Assembly: GCA_022843805.1 (NCBI GenBank)
Contig: JALHMY010000023.1
Coordinates: 12,261-76,260, forward strand
Length of the DNA: 64,000 nt
Source: Fuerstiella sp.
Lineage (GTDB): Bacteria > Planctomycetota > Planctomycetia > Planctomycetales > Planctomycetaceae
Direction of reading: 5' to 3'
Of this stretch, positions 41,120-50,547 are shown piece by piece. The translations under genes and the position numbers were made by a program. The notes under the pieces were generated by a model. The model did not search any database. It worked only from the letters and a program-made list of their open reading frames with translations, and had not been told where the DNA came from. The stretch's first letter is position 1, and each line of letters starts with the position of its first letter.

Positions 41120-42381
41120 CCGCTCGCCCTGCCAATAAAAGTGAATCACAGCTACTGGAGCGGCAGCGGACCTTTGATGCGCTTCAGACTCGAACGGGAA
41201 TTGAGTGGCAGGCAGAGCGAAAGTTTTTAAAGCGACTGGGTTTTGGCGGACAGGGAAGCGTGCTGCTGGCGGAGCGTCGCGGTGCAGCCTGTTTCCGTAT
41301 TCCGGTAGCTCTGAAGTTCTTTTCGCCTTCTCCATTTGAATCGATCGAACGATACAACATGGAGATGGAACGCATGGCAGAAGTTTCTGCCATCGTGGCC
41401 CGAATTCAGGACGACCATCTGGTTGCCGTTCATACGTTTGATGAAGATGATGGTATCTATTTTCTGGAAATGGAATGGGTCGACGGATTTGATCTGTTGC
41501 ACATTCTTCGCCGTGACACTCTGGAGATTGTTCAGGACGCGGTGACGGAACGCCGGTGGGCCAGTATCACCGAACGAGTGGTAACCACGGGAGAAGTGGA
41601 TTGTCGGCTGAAACCCGGTATGGCAGTTGCGATTCTCCGTGAGTGTCTGGCTGGCATTGCAGCGCTGCATCGGGGCGGAGTGATTCACTGTGACCTGAAG
41701 CCCTCGAATGTCATGGTAAAGCGGACAGGGCAGGTAAAGATCATTGATATCGGATCGGCGTGGTGGATTGGTCGTCCTCCGGATGGCCAGCCCTGCACGC
41801 TGGAATATGCTGCCCCCGAGGTGCTCGCAGGTTTTCGAGCGACTCCGCAATCGGACCTCGCGAGTCTGGGTTATATGCTGATAGAAATGTTGTCCGGATC
41901 AAAGCCGTTCTCCGGTTTGACATGGGAACAGCTCGTTCAGGCCAAACGCGATGTCCTTGAACGTCTGCCAGCATTGCTTCCACTGGAAGAATTTCAGTTC
42001 AGCGAATCACTCATACGCTTGTTGCGCCGGTTACTCCATCCGGATCCTCGTCAGCGATTTCCCACTGCAGAAGATGCCGAACTGTCTGACGAAGGTGCAG
42101 CCGGTTTTCTGCGTGAACTGATAAAGAGCGATATGAGCGACGAATATGCAACGGAACTTCGGCGATGGATTGCCGAACTGGAATCGGACATCTTTGACGG
42201 TCACGATCCGCGAAGCGAAGGAATCCCCGACGGAAGTACTCGACTTGTTGACGTTCGGCCGGGAGCTGCACACGATCTGAGCGGTCGGATTGACGATGCA
42301 CTTCGCGATGACCAGTCGCTCGATGATGAAAGTGGCGAAATCTCGAAGTTGCCCCGCAGCCAGCCTGTACCCGCACTTTGA
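41116..42381 (+). CDS. Serine/threonine protein kinase
   Basis: A 421-residue Hanks-type kinase from the GTG at 41116, supported by GAAGG 5 bases upstream; an in-frame TTG at 41038 has no such site. Motifs: glycine loop GFGGQGSV at about residue 42, VALKF with the ATP-anchoring Lys67, catalytic loop HCDLKPSNVMV at 191 (HCD instead of HRD) and metal motif DIG at 211 (instead of DFG). APE is present in YAAPEVLAGF. All catalytic residues are kept, so it should be active, though without the HRD arginine that usually couples to activation-loop phosphorylation. There is no transmembrane segment; the C-terminal 70 residues are acidic and disordered. Confidence 0.85.
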   Translation: MTARPANKSESQLLERQRTFDALQTRTGIEWQAERKFLKRLGFGGQGSVLLAERRGAACFRIPVALKFFSPSPFESIERYNMEMERMAEVSAIVARIQDDHLVAVHTFDEDDGIYFLEMEWVDGFDLLHILRRDTLEIVQDAVTERRWASITERVVTTGEVDCRLKPGMAVAILRECLAGIAALHRGGVIHCDLKPSNVMVKRTGQVKIIDIGSAWWIGRPPDGQPCTLEYAAPEVLAGFRATPQSDLASLGYMLIEMLSGSKPFSGLTWEQLVQAKRDVLERLPALLPLEEFQFSESLIRLLRRLLHPDPRQRFPTAEDAELSDEGAAGFLRELIKSDMSDEYATELRRWIAELESDIFDGHDPRSEGIPDGSTRLVDVRPGAAHDLSGRIDDALRDDQSLDDESGEISKLPRSQPVPAL

Positions 42382-42393
42382 CGAGTGGCCGGT

Positions 42394-43704
42394 TCAGGCT
42401 GCATGCTGGTGGGCGGAGGATGAGGCAACGAATTTTCGCAGCCCCTGAAGGGCGATGACCACGCCGCCGATTGTGAACACACTGAGCGGAATGACGACTG
42501 ACGGATCGCGGAACCAGCCCGCTTCTTTGCGATTTTCGCTTTTTGTTGCCGTTCTCCCCGGCATCATCCCCTTCGTTTTCGGAAACCAGACCGGCGAAAA
42601 TGCATCGAAGTCATTCGCATACAGAACCGTATTCACCGTTGGCTCCGGAGCACTCAGGTGATCCTGAGGTACTACCCGATCAATTTCTGCGTCCGTGATC
42701 ATCCACTCAAACGTCTGATGATCTCGACGCCCTGAACGGCCGCGAATGAAATCACGAAAATGAGTTCCTGCCACCGGTATCCAGCAGGAGTCGCTGACCT
42801 TTCGAAACTCACTGGCTTCCCAGATCAGTTCAAGATTACCGAGTGCCGGGTCGAGGCTGGAGACAGGTTCAGACCTTAAGAACCGGCGAGGAAAATAGAG
42901 CATTTCCGGATCAAGCCACCAGGTCAGTGTAATGACTCTGCCCGCAGGGCCCGAAGCTGCGGTCCTGCTTTCCAGACGAACACAGCGGTGTCCGTCAATC
43001 TCCTCGCAGCTGATCGGTGTTGCCTTCCGTTCTTCAATCAGCCAGTCGGCGAGCCAGCAGCAACGGTTTTCATTCCAAACCGCTTCCAGTGCTGCCAGCT
43101 GGCAATATTCCTTCAGCGGATGAGGACGCAGCATGTAATGTCGTGGCGATGCAACCGGCAGCAGCGGCATCACCTCAAGATGAGAATATTGCCCGGGTTT
43201 GCTGCCATTCGAAAATCCATTCCAGTAACGGAAACCGTCGACCGCGCCAGTTTGAATAACGTCAATGTGGCCGTCCTTCAGACTCTCGTTGCAGAACCAG
43301 AATCGATATGGCCCTTCATACCACAAAGTTGATCGGTGACCCCACGCAGCTTCCTGAAGCGGAGCATCGATCGGGAAAGTTGGAACAGCCGCCAGCATCG
43401 CCTGTCTGTCGAGCGACAAAATTGTCAGCCTGAGTGATTGAAATGAATTTTGCCATTGCTGAAGCCCGGCGATAATACTTTCAAATTCCGGTACCGTATT
43501 GTCCGGCACATTGGCCGTGTCTGGCGCATGGCTCGTGTCGGGCGCATGGCTCGTGTCGGGCACCTCCGTTACGACTGCCGCTTCTGTCGGCGTTTCGCTG
43601 CGGTCCGAGCCACCGTTCCCTGAAAAGCCGCAGGCCGCAAAAACAATTCCCAGATGAACCGCGCCGAACGAGCCCCAATGCAGGATTTGGTTTAACAATC
43701 TCAT
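42394..43704 (-). CDS. Exported protein with C-terminal membrane anchor, unknown
   Basis: A 436-residue protein not assigned to a family. The N-terminus is a signal sequence with a lipobox-like FAAC at Cys25 (AVHLGIVFAACG), so it may be a lipoprotein. Next comes a repeated linker PDTSHAPDTSHAPDTANVPD (coded by an 18-bp tandem repeat), then a globular domain of about 300 residues, and a single hydrophobic helix near the C-terminus (VVIPLSVFTIGGVVIALQGL) followed by Arg and Lys. The globular part, with WYEGPYRFWF and ITLTWWLDPEMLYFPRRF, vaguely recalls LolA/LppX-like lipid-shell proteins, which is only a guess. It is convergent with the kinase, 12 bases apart. Confidence 0.7.
   Translation of the reverse strand: MRLLNQILHWGSFGAVHLGIVFAACGFSGNGGSDRSETPTEAAVVTEVPDTSHAPDTSHAPDTANVPDNTVPEFESIIAGLQQWQNSFQSLRLTILSLDRQAMLAAVPTFPIDAPLQEAAWGHRSTLWYEGPYRFWFCNESLKDGHIDVIQTGAVDGFRYWNGFSNGSKPGQYSHLEVMPLLPVASPRHYMLRPHPLKEYCQLAALEAVWNENRCCWLADWLIEERKATPISCEEIDGHRCVRLESRTAASGPAGRVITLTWWLDPEMLYFPRRFLRSEPVSSLDPALGNLELIWEASEFRKVSDSCWIPVAGTHFRDFIRGRSGRRDHQTFEWMITDAEIDRVVPQDHLSAPEPTVNTVLYANDFDAFSPVWFPKTKGMMPGRTATKSENRKEAGWFRDPSVVIPLSVFTIGGVVIALQGLRKFVASSSAHQHAA
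43515..43566. repeat. 18-bp in-frame minisatellite
   Basis: GCTCGTGTCGGGCGCATG is repeated nearly three times with small changes. It codes for the DTSHAP linker repeats of the exported protein. Copy number may vary between strains. Confidence 0.75.
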
Positions 43705-43935
43705 GGTCGCATCGGTTCCTGTGTGATTTCACTCAGATGTCTGCTCACCGCGTCTTCTGGAACTATAACGGAAACTGCCTCATTCTCCACTCGGAATTAC
43801 GCCCTGCTGTTGGGTAAAGATCGCTTCAGCAGCTAGAATAATTCAGTGCACAGACTGGCACGACCAAAACTTCGATCGCTGGAAGCGTCCGCAACCGGAG
43901 ATTTCCAGGACAATGGGTTTTCAGGAATCATGGAT

Positions 43936-46005
43936 ATGTCGATCGTGCGGATCATTGTTAGCTGTGTTATTCCGCTTTTCGCTCTGGGGCTGGTGAGCGG
44001 CGCGGTTCAGCAGAAACTGTCTGCTCAGCGAAGCGTCTTCGAAGAACCTCAGGCACATGTGGCTGCAGGCCAGCTGGTTTCACAAATGCTGCAGCTGACG
44101 GCGGCTGGGAATCTGGAAGCCGCTCAGGACCGGGCAATGGAACTCGCTCGCATGCATCCCTGGGATCCCGGCCCGCAGTACAACATCGCCTGTCTCAGCG
44201 CTGTTCGCGGAAAGAAACAACTGGCACTGAAGTTTCTGCGGGAAGCACTTCGACTTGGTTTCCGCAATGCGGATCATATGGAAAAGGATCCGGATCTGCA
44301 GACGTTAAGCGATGATCCTGAGTTCAAAAGGCTGGTCGAAACGGCGAGGCAGCCGTTTGAACTGCCTCGCGATCATCCGGATCGAAACAAGGAACCTGGT
44401 GTGATCCAGGATGGGGTCGCTCTGGTCTCCAGCCGAAATACTCGCTGGAATCGCGTTAAAGGTGTTCTTGACATCTCGTTTGCTCCGCTTGCCGCTAACG
44501 CACGCGATGATGCAGGTGATGCGACTGTGGGTAATGCAGATGCTGAAGTGAAGGTACGCAAATGGTTTCAGGCAGGCACAGCGGCCGGGCATTTGGGTGA
44601 CCTCTACGACAATCGTGATCGAGACCATTCAAATCTTAATCTCAGCAAGTTTCCTCAGTTGATTCGCGTGGAATATGACGACGAGGCAAAGAAAGTTCGA
44701 ACTGACTGGGGTGTGCAGATTTACCAGATGTTCGATCGCCCGGTGCTGGGGAACTCGTCCACCGCTCAGGTGGGAAGCCGCGGCTGGCGCAGTAACCCGC
44801 GCATCTTTCTGTTTAACGAACCTCAGACTCGCCTCGTTTACAATCAGTATGTCTCCAACCATCTCTACGTTTACCCGGAACATAGTGACTATGATCCGCA
44901 GCATGGCGATGTCTTTCCTGCCAATATTCCTTTCTGCGTGATCTCGCAGGGGTCATCCGGTTCCGACCGGCCGTTTCTCGAAGCTCTCGCAATCACCATG
45001 GCCGCGTTCCGCCCCGAGGTGAAGCAGCTGCTTGTGAAAAACGGACTGCTGATGCCGACAGTGCAATACATTTTTCGCCGATCAAACAGGAACGTTCAGT
45101 CAGATGACGACTATCTCGCCCCCGGTGCGCATCCGATCGTTTTTGACAGCAAACAGCTGGATCCCGTCAGAATGGTGGAGATGGCTCATGACATGCATTT
45201 TGACAATCTGCCTCCAATGGTGCAGCTGAAGGTCCTGGAAGAGGATCAGGGTGTCCCTGGAAAAGACTTCTTCTTTCCGCCTCCGGGTCAGAAACTGTTT
45301 GACACACCGGTTGCCATCGCCCGAGTTTACAGAACGATCTTCTCAAGCCGCCGAATGGTTATTGATGCGTCGGATAGCCGGGATCTCCACAGAAAACAAC
45401 TGTCATTTCGCTGGGTTGTCCTGCAGGGCGATCCTCAGCTTGTCAGCATTCGACCACTTACGGAACGCGGCGAAAAAGCCGAGATCATCTTTCAGTGGCA
45501 CCCTCGCATCCCCATCCCCGACAATCCTTCAATCCTGTCCAGCCGTGTGGATATTGGGGTCTTCGCATTCAACGGAACGTATTACTCGGCCCCGGCGTTT
45601 GTCAGCTCCTTTACGCTCAGCAACGAAAAACGCGAATACAACGATCAGGGTCAGATTCTCTCCATGGACTATGCTGATCCAGTTGCGTCAAAGAATTATG
45701 TCGACCCCTACATCGAAATCCCCAAAGGCTGGCGGGACGATTACCAGTACTCCGACGAAGGTCAGCTGCTTGGCTGGAAACGTACAATGACCGATGGCGG
45801 CGTTCATGAGTTTCATAATGATGGAACTCTGATCGTCAGCCGCGACCCGATGGGCCGCCCCGCCGAATCTCGAATTGTGCGTTACGATATTGTTCCAGCC
45901 GGTAACATGCCGGGCAGCCTTCACATGGCAGAAACAGACCGCGTTCTTACATGGAAATACCAGTCAGACGAAGATCGCCTTGGAACCCCCATACCAAAAC
46001 AATAA
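43936..46005 (+). CDS. Exported protein with N-terminal TPR-like helices, unknown
   Basis: A 689-residue protein. The ATG at 43936 is about 8 bases after AGGAA and starts a signal peptide (MSIVRIIVSCVIPLFALGLV); an upstream GTG at 43846 would bury it. Residues 35-130 form two or three TPR-like hairpins, with YNIACLSAVRGKKQLALKFL and KDPDLQTLSDDPEF, a pattern of planctomycete and bacterial TPR-tail proteins. Residues 150-560 are a large beta-rich region of unknown kind (LGDLYDNRDRDHSNLNLSKF, PPGQKLFDTPVAIARVYR, LSFRWVVLQGDPQLVSI). The last 100 residues contain DYADP/EGQLLGWKR-type short repeats. Periplasmic or secreted; function unknown. Confidence 0.75.
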   Translation: MSIVRIIVSCVIPLFALGLVSGAVQQKLSAQRSVFEEPQAHVAAGQLVSQMLQLTAAGNLEAAQDRAMELARMHPWDPGPQYNIACLSAVRGKKQLALKFLREALRLGFRNADHMEKDPDLQTLSDDPEFKRLVETARQPFELPRDHPDRNKEPGVIQDGVALVSSRNTRWNRVKGVLDISFAPLAANARDDAGDATVGNADAEVKVRKWFQAGTAAGHLGDLYDNRDRDHSNLNLSKFPQLIRVEYDDEAKKVRTDWGVQIYQMFDRPVLGNSSTAQVGSRGWRSNPRIFLFNEPQTRLVYNQYVSNHLYVYPEHSDYDPQHGDVFPANIPFCVISQGSSGSDRPFLEALAITMAAFRPEVKQLLVKNGLLMPTVQYIFRRSNRNVQSDDDYLAPGAHPIVFDSKQLDPVRMVEMAHDMHFDNLPPMVQLKVLEEDQGVPGKDFFFPPPGQKLFDTPVAIARVYRTIFSSRRMVIDASDSRDLHRKQLSFRWVVLQGDPQLVSIRPLTERGEKAEIIFQWHPRIPIPDNPSILSSRVDIGVFAFNGTYYSAPAFVSSFTLSNEKREYNDQGQILSMDYADPVASKNYVDPYIEIPKGWRDDYQYSDEGQLLGWKRTMTDGGVHEFHNDGTLIVSRDPMGRPAESRIVRYDIVPAGNMPGSLHMAETDRVLTWKYQSDEDRLGTPIPKQ

Positions 46006-46057
46006 TGCTGCCCCCCTTAAACGCCATTATTCCCATTCCTCCCATCAATCCCATTAA

Positions 46058-47584
46058 TCACTCCCACTGAGCCGTCAGCAGTACATCATTCGCCGACAGT
46101 GTTCGAACAGTCCCAACACGAACAGTGTCTTCATCACGCACTGAACGCAACACAATAAGGCCATACTGCGCCAGTGCTGCGGCAGCCCGATCGGTCAGCA
46201 TCACTTCGCTGCAGGGTTTGATACATTCGTCGCCATCATGGACATACACGTGGAACGGCCACCGATCGAGTTCATCGGCGACAGCGTTTTCCAGCTGCCA
46301 TCCGCTTCTCGAAAACGCCTGACCAATGAGACATGCGATTCCAAATGCACCGTTCAGCCATGAATACTGATCGTGCTGACTTCCGTCCGGCAATTCATTA
46401 AAAGGAAACGATTCGATCGAGTCTGTTTCCGGTCCATAGGGTCGCCGAGCCATCAGACGAGGAACCACCAGGGACAGCTGTACTGACTCCGGCAGCGACC
46501 TAACGGCGTTCCAGATTTTCAGGTCCTGTTCGGCTGGCTTCTCCCATTCACGAGGATCCGCAGCTGACTGAAAGCCGGGACATCCGGCAATCGATGGCAA
46601 GCCACCTGATACAAATACGGAATCTGCAGCCGCACAGATTTTCGCAATCCGAGCGATCATCAGCGAATCACGATTGTTCATTCCGAACTGATAGTCGCCT
46701 ACCACCATCGTCCATGGATCACTGCCATCCTCCCTCACTGATTCCACCAGCAGTTTATAAAGCCGTGTCTTCGTCAGGTCGTCGTCCGCCAGTAGGTCTG
46801 ACATCAGTTCATTCCAGGTAATCTGAAACACAGACAACTGCAGAGTGCGATCGGTTTCAAGTCGACGTGTCAGAGCACGCACGCCCGCCCAGATCGATTC
46901 AGTCCGCTGAAAGTTCGGATGATGGAGCACACTGCGCATGGCTTCCGCGACCGCCGAATCCACACCCGCGAGAACTTCGGCCTTTCTCGGATCCGCTTTT
47001 GCCACAACATAGGGAGCCACGAGCTGACGAACCCATGCATCCCAGTCAAGTTGTCCTTCAAGCACCTGCTGTTCAAGCGGCTTCTGAGAAGCCTGAGTAT
47101 CGCTGAGCACCTTTGACAGGAGATCGTCGGCAATCGGGTTCGAGCTGTCGCCTGACGATGACGAAGAACCTCCGGGCGAGGAACCAGCGGAAGGGCTTTC
47201 ACCCGCAGTCGATCCTGATGCAGAGCCGGAATTCAGAATGGCGGCGATTTCTTCGCGGCAGGTACTATCATTACTGAGTCGGCTGCGACGTGTTCGCAAT
47301 GCCGAAAAAACGTCCATATTCTCGAAAAGCCGATCAGGGTGGAAATCTTCAAACTCCGAAATCGGGAGATTAAACTGACCTGCGTTTTCGCTTAAACGCA
47401 AAGGAATCTGCACGGACATCCGCTGCAGCACCTCATCCAGATCATCACGGTCCACTGAAACGGGAGTCTTTGGCGGCCGACTGGCCCCAAAGTCACCGAT
47501 CACCAGAATTCGAAATGCAGATCTGTTACTGGGAATCGGCTGTCGACGCGGAAGTTCTTTGCCAAACGCAACGGTGACGCCCAT
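46058..47584 (-). CDS. Contractile-sheath protein, TssB-TssC-like fusion
   Basis: A 508-residue protein that resembles a type VI secretion sheath. The first 110 residues look like TssB/VipA: AFRILVIGDFGASR, then PVSVDRDDLDEVLQRM, EFEDFHPDRLFEN and LRTRRSRL. A Ser/Gly-rich linker follows (about 118-148). Residues 170-508 match TssC/VipB: VLHHPNFQRTESIWAGVRAL, FQITWNELMSDL, TMVVGDYQFG, PRLMARRPYG and YSWLNGAFGIACLIGQAF. In normal systems these are two genes; here they are one chain. No other type VI component (TssA, D, E, F, G, H, K, VgrG) is visible in the window. It is divergent from the phospholipase D gene, about 100 bases apart. Confidence 0.8.
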   Translation of the reverse strand: MGVTVAFGKELPRRQPIPSNRSAFRILVIGDFGASRPPKTPVSVDRDDLDEVLQRMSVQIPLRLSENAGQFNLPISEFEDFHPDRLFENMDVFSALRTRRSRLSNDSTCREEIAAILNSGSASGSTAGESPSAGSSPGGSSSSSGDSSNPIADDLLSKVLSDTQASQKPLEQQVLEGQLDWDAWVRQLVAPYVVAKADPRKAEVLAGVDSAVAEAMRSVLHHPNFQRTESIWAGVRALTRRLETDRTLQLSVFQITWNELMSDLLADDDLTKTRLYKLLVESVREDGSDPWTMVVGDYQFGMNNRDSLMIARIAKICAAADSVFVSGGLPSIAGCPGFQSAADPREWEKPAEQDLKIWNAVRSLPESVQLSLVVPRLMARRPYGPETDSIESFPFNELPDGSQHDQYSWLNGAFGIACLIGQAFSRSGWQLENAVADELDRWPFHVYVHDGDECIKPCSEVMLTDRAAAALAQYGLIVLRSVRDEDTVRVGTVRTLSANDVLLTAQWE

Positions 47585-47685
47585 GACTGTATTTCTCCGA
47601 AAAGGAACGATGTGATATTGGGGATTGTGGCTTCACTGATGAATTCCTGCTACTCAGCACACATCGAAAAACCGGGGAGACCAAA

Positions 47686-49152
47686 TTGACCACGTACTGG
47701 GCCTTCGCAGCAGCGCTCGCAGAACGACTGCTCGCAGTTGCGGTTTCCTCACATGCGGTACTCACGAGACGTGATTCACGATCATCGATTGGATGGGTTG
47801 GCCTGATCTGGCTGGCTCCGTTCCTCGGTTCTCTGGCCTATTTTGCTCTGGGGATCAACCGCCTTCGTCGACGCGGGGGACAGTTGCAGAAAGAACTGGA
47901 ACAGGTCCTTTCACAGGTTCGTCCTGGCATCCCGCAACATTCACGCCAGTTGCTGGATGCTGTCAAATTACAGTATCCGCAGTTTGGGCAAATGCATGAT
48001 CTGGTCGAAAGCCTCACCGACTCACCACTGTTGCCGCGCAACTCCGTCGAACCACTGGCTGGTGGAGAAGCAGCCTATGCTGCCATGATAAAAGCCATTG
48101 ATGAAGCCAAATCGTCAATCTCACTGGAAACCTACATTTTTGACAATGATCGCACCGGCCGACGGTTCATTGATGCTCTGAAAGCCGCTCAGCTTCGAGG
48201 TGTCGACGTTCGGATTCTGGTGGATGCAGTCGGCGCTCGTTACTCCCGACCGACAGCGGTCAGCGTCATGCGCCGGGAAGGACTCAACTGTCAGACATTC
48301 CTGCCGACTCACCTTCCCACAATGACATTTTACAGCAATCTGCGAAATCACAGAAAGCTGCTGATTGTGGATGGCACCATCAGTTTTACCGGCGGGATGA
48401 ATATTCGTGACGGGCTTTGCACTCAGTCCCGGCCTGAACATCCGGTGCAGGATATTCATTTTCGTTTTCAGGGACCCGTCTCCCTGCATCTGCAGGAAGC
48501 GTTTGCCACGGACTGGTGCTTTGCAGCTCGGGAGATTCTAAAGGGCGATCGATGGTTTCCAAAGGTGTACAGCACCGGCGATGTATCCACGTCTGTGTCC
48601 GCCCCGGTCTGGTGTCGGGGAATTCCCGATGGTCCGGACGAGGATTTTGAGAAACTGAAGATGACAATTCTGGGAGCCCTCAGCATTGCTCAAAAGTCGA
48701 TCCTGATTGTCACTCCTTATTTTCTCCCGGATGAATCGATTGTTGCGGCACTCGGAGTGGCTGCACTGCGAGGTGTCTCGGTTTGCATTCTGATCCCTGA
48801 GGTCAGCAATATTCGACTTGTTCAGTGGGCCACGATGCCCTATCTGCCCGAACTGCTGGAATACGGATGCGAAATATTTTTCACTCCTCCTCCGTTTGAC
48901 CATTCGAAACTCTTCCTGGTTGACGACGACTGGTCCCTCATTGGATCCACCAACTGGGACCCTCGCAGCCTGCGACTGAACTTCGAATTCAACGTCGAAT
49001 GTTACGGCACACAACTCAGTTCAGCACTGAAGGCCATCATCACAGAAAAGCGATCGAGGGCGAGGCGGGTCACTCTGGAAGAACTTCAAAAACGCCACCT
49101 GCTGCTGCGACTTCGTGATGGAGTAGCCAGGCTGGGCTCGCCTTATCTCTAA
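47686..49152 (+). CDS. Cardiolipin synthase-like phospholipase D family protein
   Basis: A 488-residue membrane-associated enzyme of the ClsA/ClsB type that would join two phosphatidyl groups to make cardiolipin. The TTG at 47686 follows GGGAG about 7 bases upstream. Two N-terminal helices are present (about 4-20 and 33-55). Both HKD motifs are there: NHRKLLIVDG at residues 221-230 and DHSKLFLVDD at 405-414, each followed by the Gly/Ser/Asn part (GGMNI and GSTNWD). In each motif the residue between His and Lys varies normally. Length and layout fit bacterial cardiolipin synthases. Confidence 0.88.
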   Translation: MTTYWAFAAALAERLLAVAVSSHAVLTRRDSRSSIGWVGLIWLAPFLGSLAYFALGINRLRRRGGQLQKELEQVLSQVRPGIPQHSRQLLDAVKLQYPQFGQMHDLVESLTDSPLLPRNSVEPLAGGEAAYAAMIKAIDEAKSSISLETYIFDNDRTGRRFIDALKAAQLRGVDVRILVDAVGARYSRPTAVSVMRREGLNCQTFLPTHLPTMTFYSNLRNHRKLLIVDGTISFTGGMNIRDGLCTQSRPEHPVQDIHFRFQGPVSLHLQEAFATDWCFAAREILKGDRWFPKVYSTGDVSTSVSAPVWCRGIPDGPDEDFEKLKMTILGALSIAQKSILIVTPYFLPDESIVAALGVAALRGVSVCILIPEVSNIRLVQWATMPYLPELLEYGCEIFFTPPPFDHSKLFLVDDDWSLIGSTNWDPRSLRLNFEFNVECYGTQLSSALKAIITEKRSRARRVTLEELQKRHLLLRLRDGVARLGSPYL

Positions 49153-49437
49153 GCCCCATGTGGCGACTTTACAGGCCTCATCCGTTTTCCGTATGACGTT
49201 TCGGTTCCTCCTATACTTCTTTGGTCCGTTCTCATTCATATTCGACCTTTTGTGGGTAAGTGCTGACGAGCAAAAGCAGACACTTTGTGATCGGTTTGCT
49301 GGCACTTGTGTTGTCAAAAGGTCCGCTGTACCTGCCGGACGTGCGCCGATCCGATTCGTCTTCTACAACGCGCTTGGGTTCAATCTCATGTACCAGCAGG
49401 TCAGGGCACCGAAAGCAATTGCGGCTGACAGCGACCG
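49153..49437. other. Intergenic region between convergent genes
   Basis: About 285 bases with no recognisable gene, hairpin terminator or repeat. Short reading frames on both strands have no supporting ribosome-binding site. Confidence 0.4.
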
Positions 49438-50547
49438 TCATCGCTGATAAATGGGGAGGTAACCATATTCGATGGCCAGCGCGAGAACGCTGAGCGTCGT
49501 GGCGTACACTTTACCGGCTCGCCGTTCACTGCCATCAGTTGGGTTCCAGTAACCGGCGGGATTCTGCAAATCAAGCGTTGTGTTGTACAGAGATGTTCTG
49601 GCAGTCCGCCATTCCTCTCCGCCTACCTTGTACATTCCGACAGTGCAATAATAAACGCCATAATAGAAATAATGTTCCTGTCGCGTGAGCGGCCGAGTCA
49701 GAATCAGATTGGCTGCCGCCATTGTTTCCAGCGTACGATGTTCGCCACAGACTTCCAGCGCCACGATGCCAGTCCCGGCCCGAGTAATGGTCGCTCCGTG
49801 ACCAGCCATGTAGCCGAATCCGCCACCGTGCTCAACATGCAGGCGGCGAACATACGCGATCGCCCGATCAATATTGTCGGCCGGCACATCACAGCCAATG
49901 TCCCGAGCTGCTCGCAGAGCAAGCAGCTGCCATGCGGTGACACTCAGGTCCGCATCTTCGCAGCGAGGCTGATATCTCCATCCCCCCTGATGCTGGAGTG
50001 AACGAGGATAGTTCTGAGAATCAATAATCAGCTTCACAGCGCGTTCCAGAGCAGTTCGAACCTGTTCCGCCTGTTCTCCATCCACCATCCCGGCAACCTC
50101 GGCCAGCATCAGAGTAGTAATGCCGTGGCTGTACATTGGACCATGACTGCTGTCACGACCGACCAGTAAACCGTTTTCCAGCTGCTGATGCAGAACCCAG
50201 CTCAGACCTTTCGTCATCTGACGGCCATACGGACCTTCATCCGGCACGTGTCCGGCAGCCATAAATGCCATCATGGCAAGTGAAGTGGCGGCTGTGGATT
50301 CACCATATTCGTCCGCTCGCCATGCACCTGACGGTCGCTGCTCTGACGCAAGCCAGGACAGCGCACGAACAATGGAAGCGTCGATTCGATCTTCCAGATC
50401 ATCGGCGTCGCATCGTGACGAACAAACCGATAGACAGAGTGCAACTGTGAAAACTGCCACACCTGCCGATTGCAGCAAGCCGGATCGGAAACGGATGACA
50501 AACTTAAGGGAATTCAAAGCCCATGCATATCCTCTGTGATCACTCAT
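49438..50547 (-). CDS. Prenyltransferase/squalene-oxidase repeat protein
   Basis: A 369-residue exported protein. A hydrophobic segment at about 27-43 is a signal or anchor. The rest is an alpha-alpha barrel with repeats of the squalene-cyclase/prenyltransferase class: ALSWLASEQRPSGAWRADEY, GLSWVLHQQLENGL, LIIDSQN...GGWRYQP, YVRRLHVEHGGGFGYMAGHG and LDLQNPAGYWNPTD. The DxDD cyclisation motif of true terpene cyclases is not seen, so it is probably not a cyclase. It overlaps the DUF4175 gene by ATGA, and this pairing (with MoxR and DUF58 genes elsewhere) is usual in planctomycetes. Function unknown. Confidence 0.82.
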   Translation of the reverse strand: MSDHRGYAWALNSLKFVIRFRSGLLQSAGVAVFTVALCLSVCSSRCDADDLEDRIDASIVRALSWLASEQRPSGAWRADEYGESTAATSLAMMAFMAAGHVPDEGPYGRQMTKGLSWVLHQQLENGLLVGRDSSHGPMYSHGITTLMLAEVAGMVDGEQAEQVRTALERAVKLIIDSQNYPRSLQHQGGWRYQPRCEDADLSVTAWQLLALRAARDIGCDVPADNIDRAIAYVRRLHVEHGGGFGYMAGHGATITRAGTGIVALEVCGEHRTLETMAAANLILTRPLTRQEHYFYYGVYYCTVGMYKVGGEEWRTARTSLYNTTLDLQNPAGYWNPTDGSERRAGKVYATTLSVLALAIEYGYLPIYQR

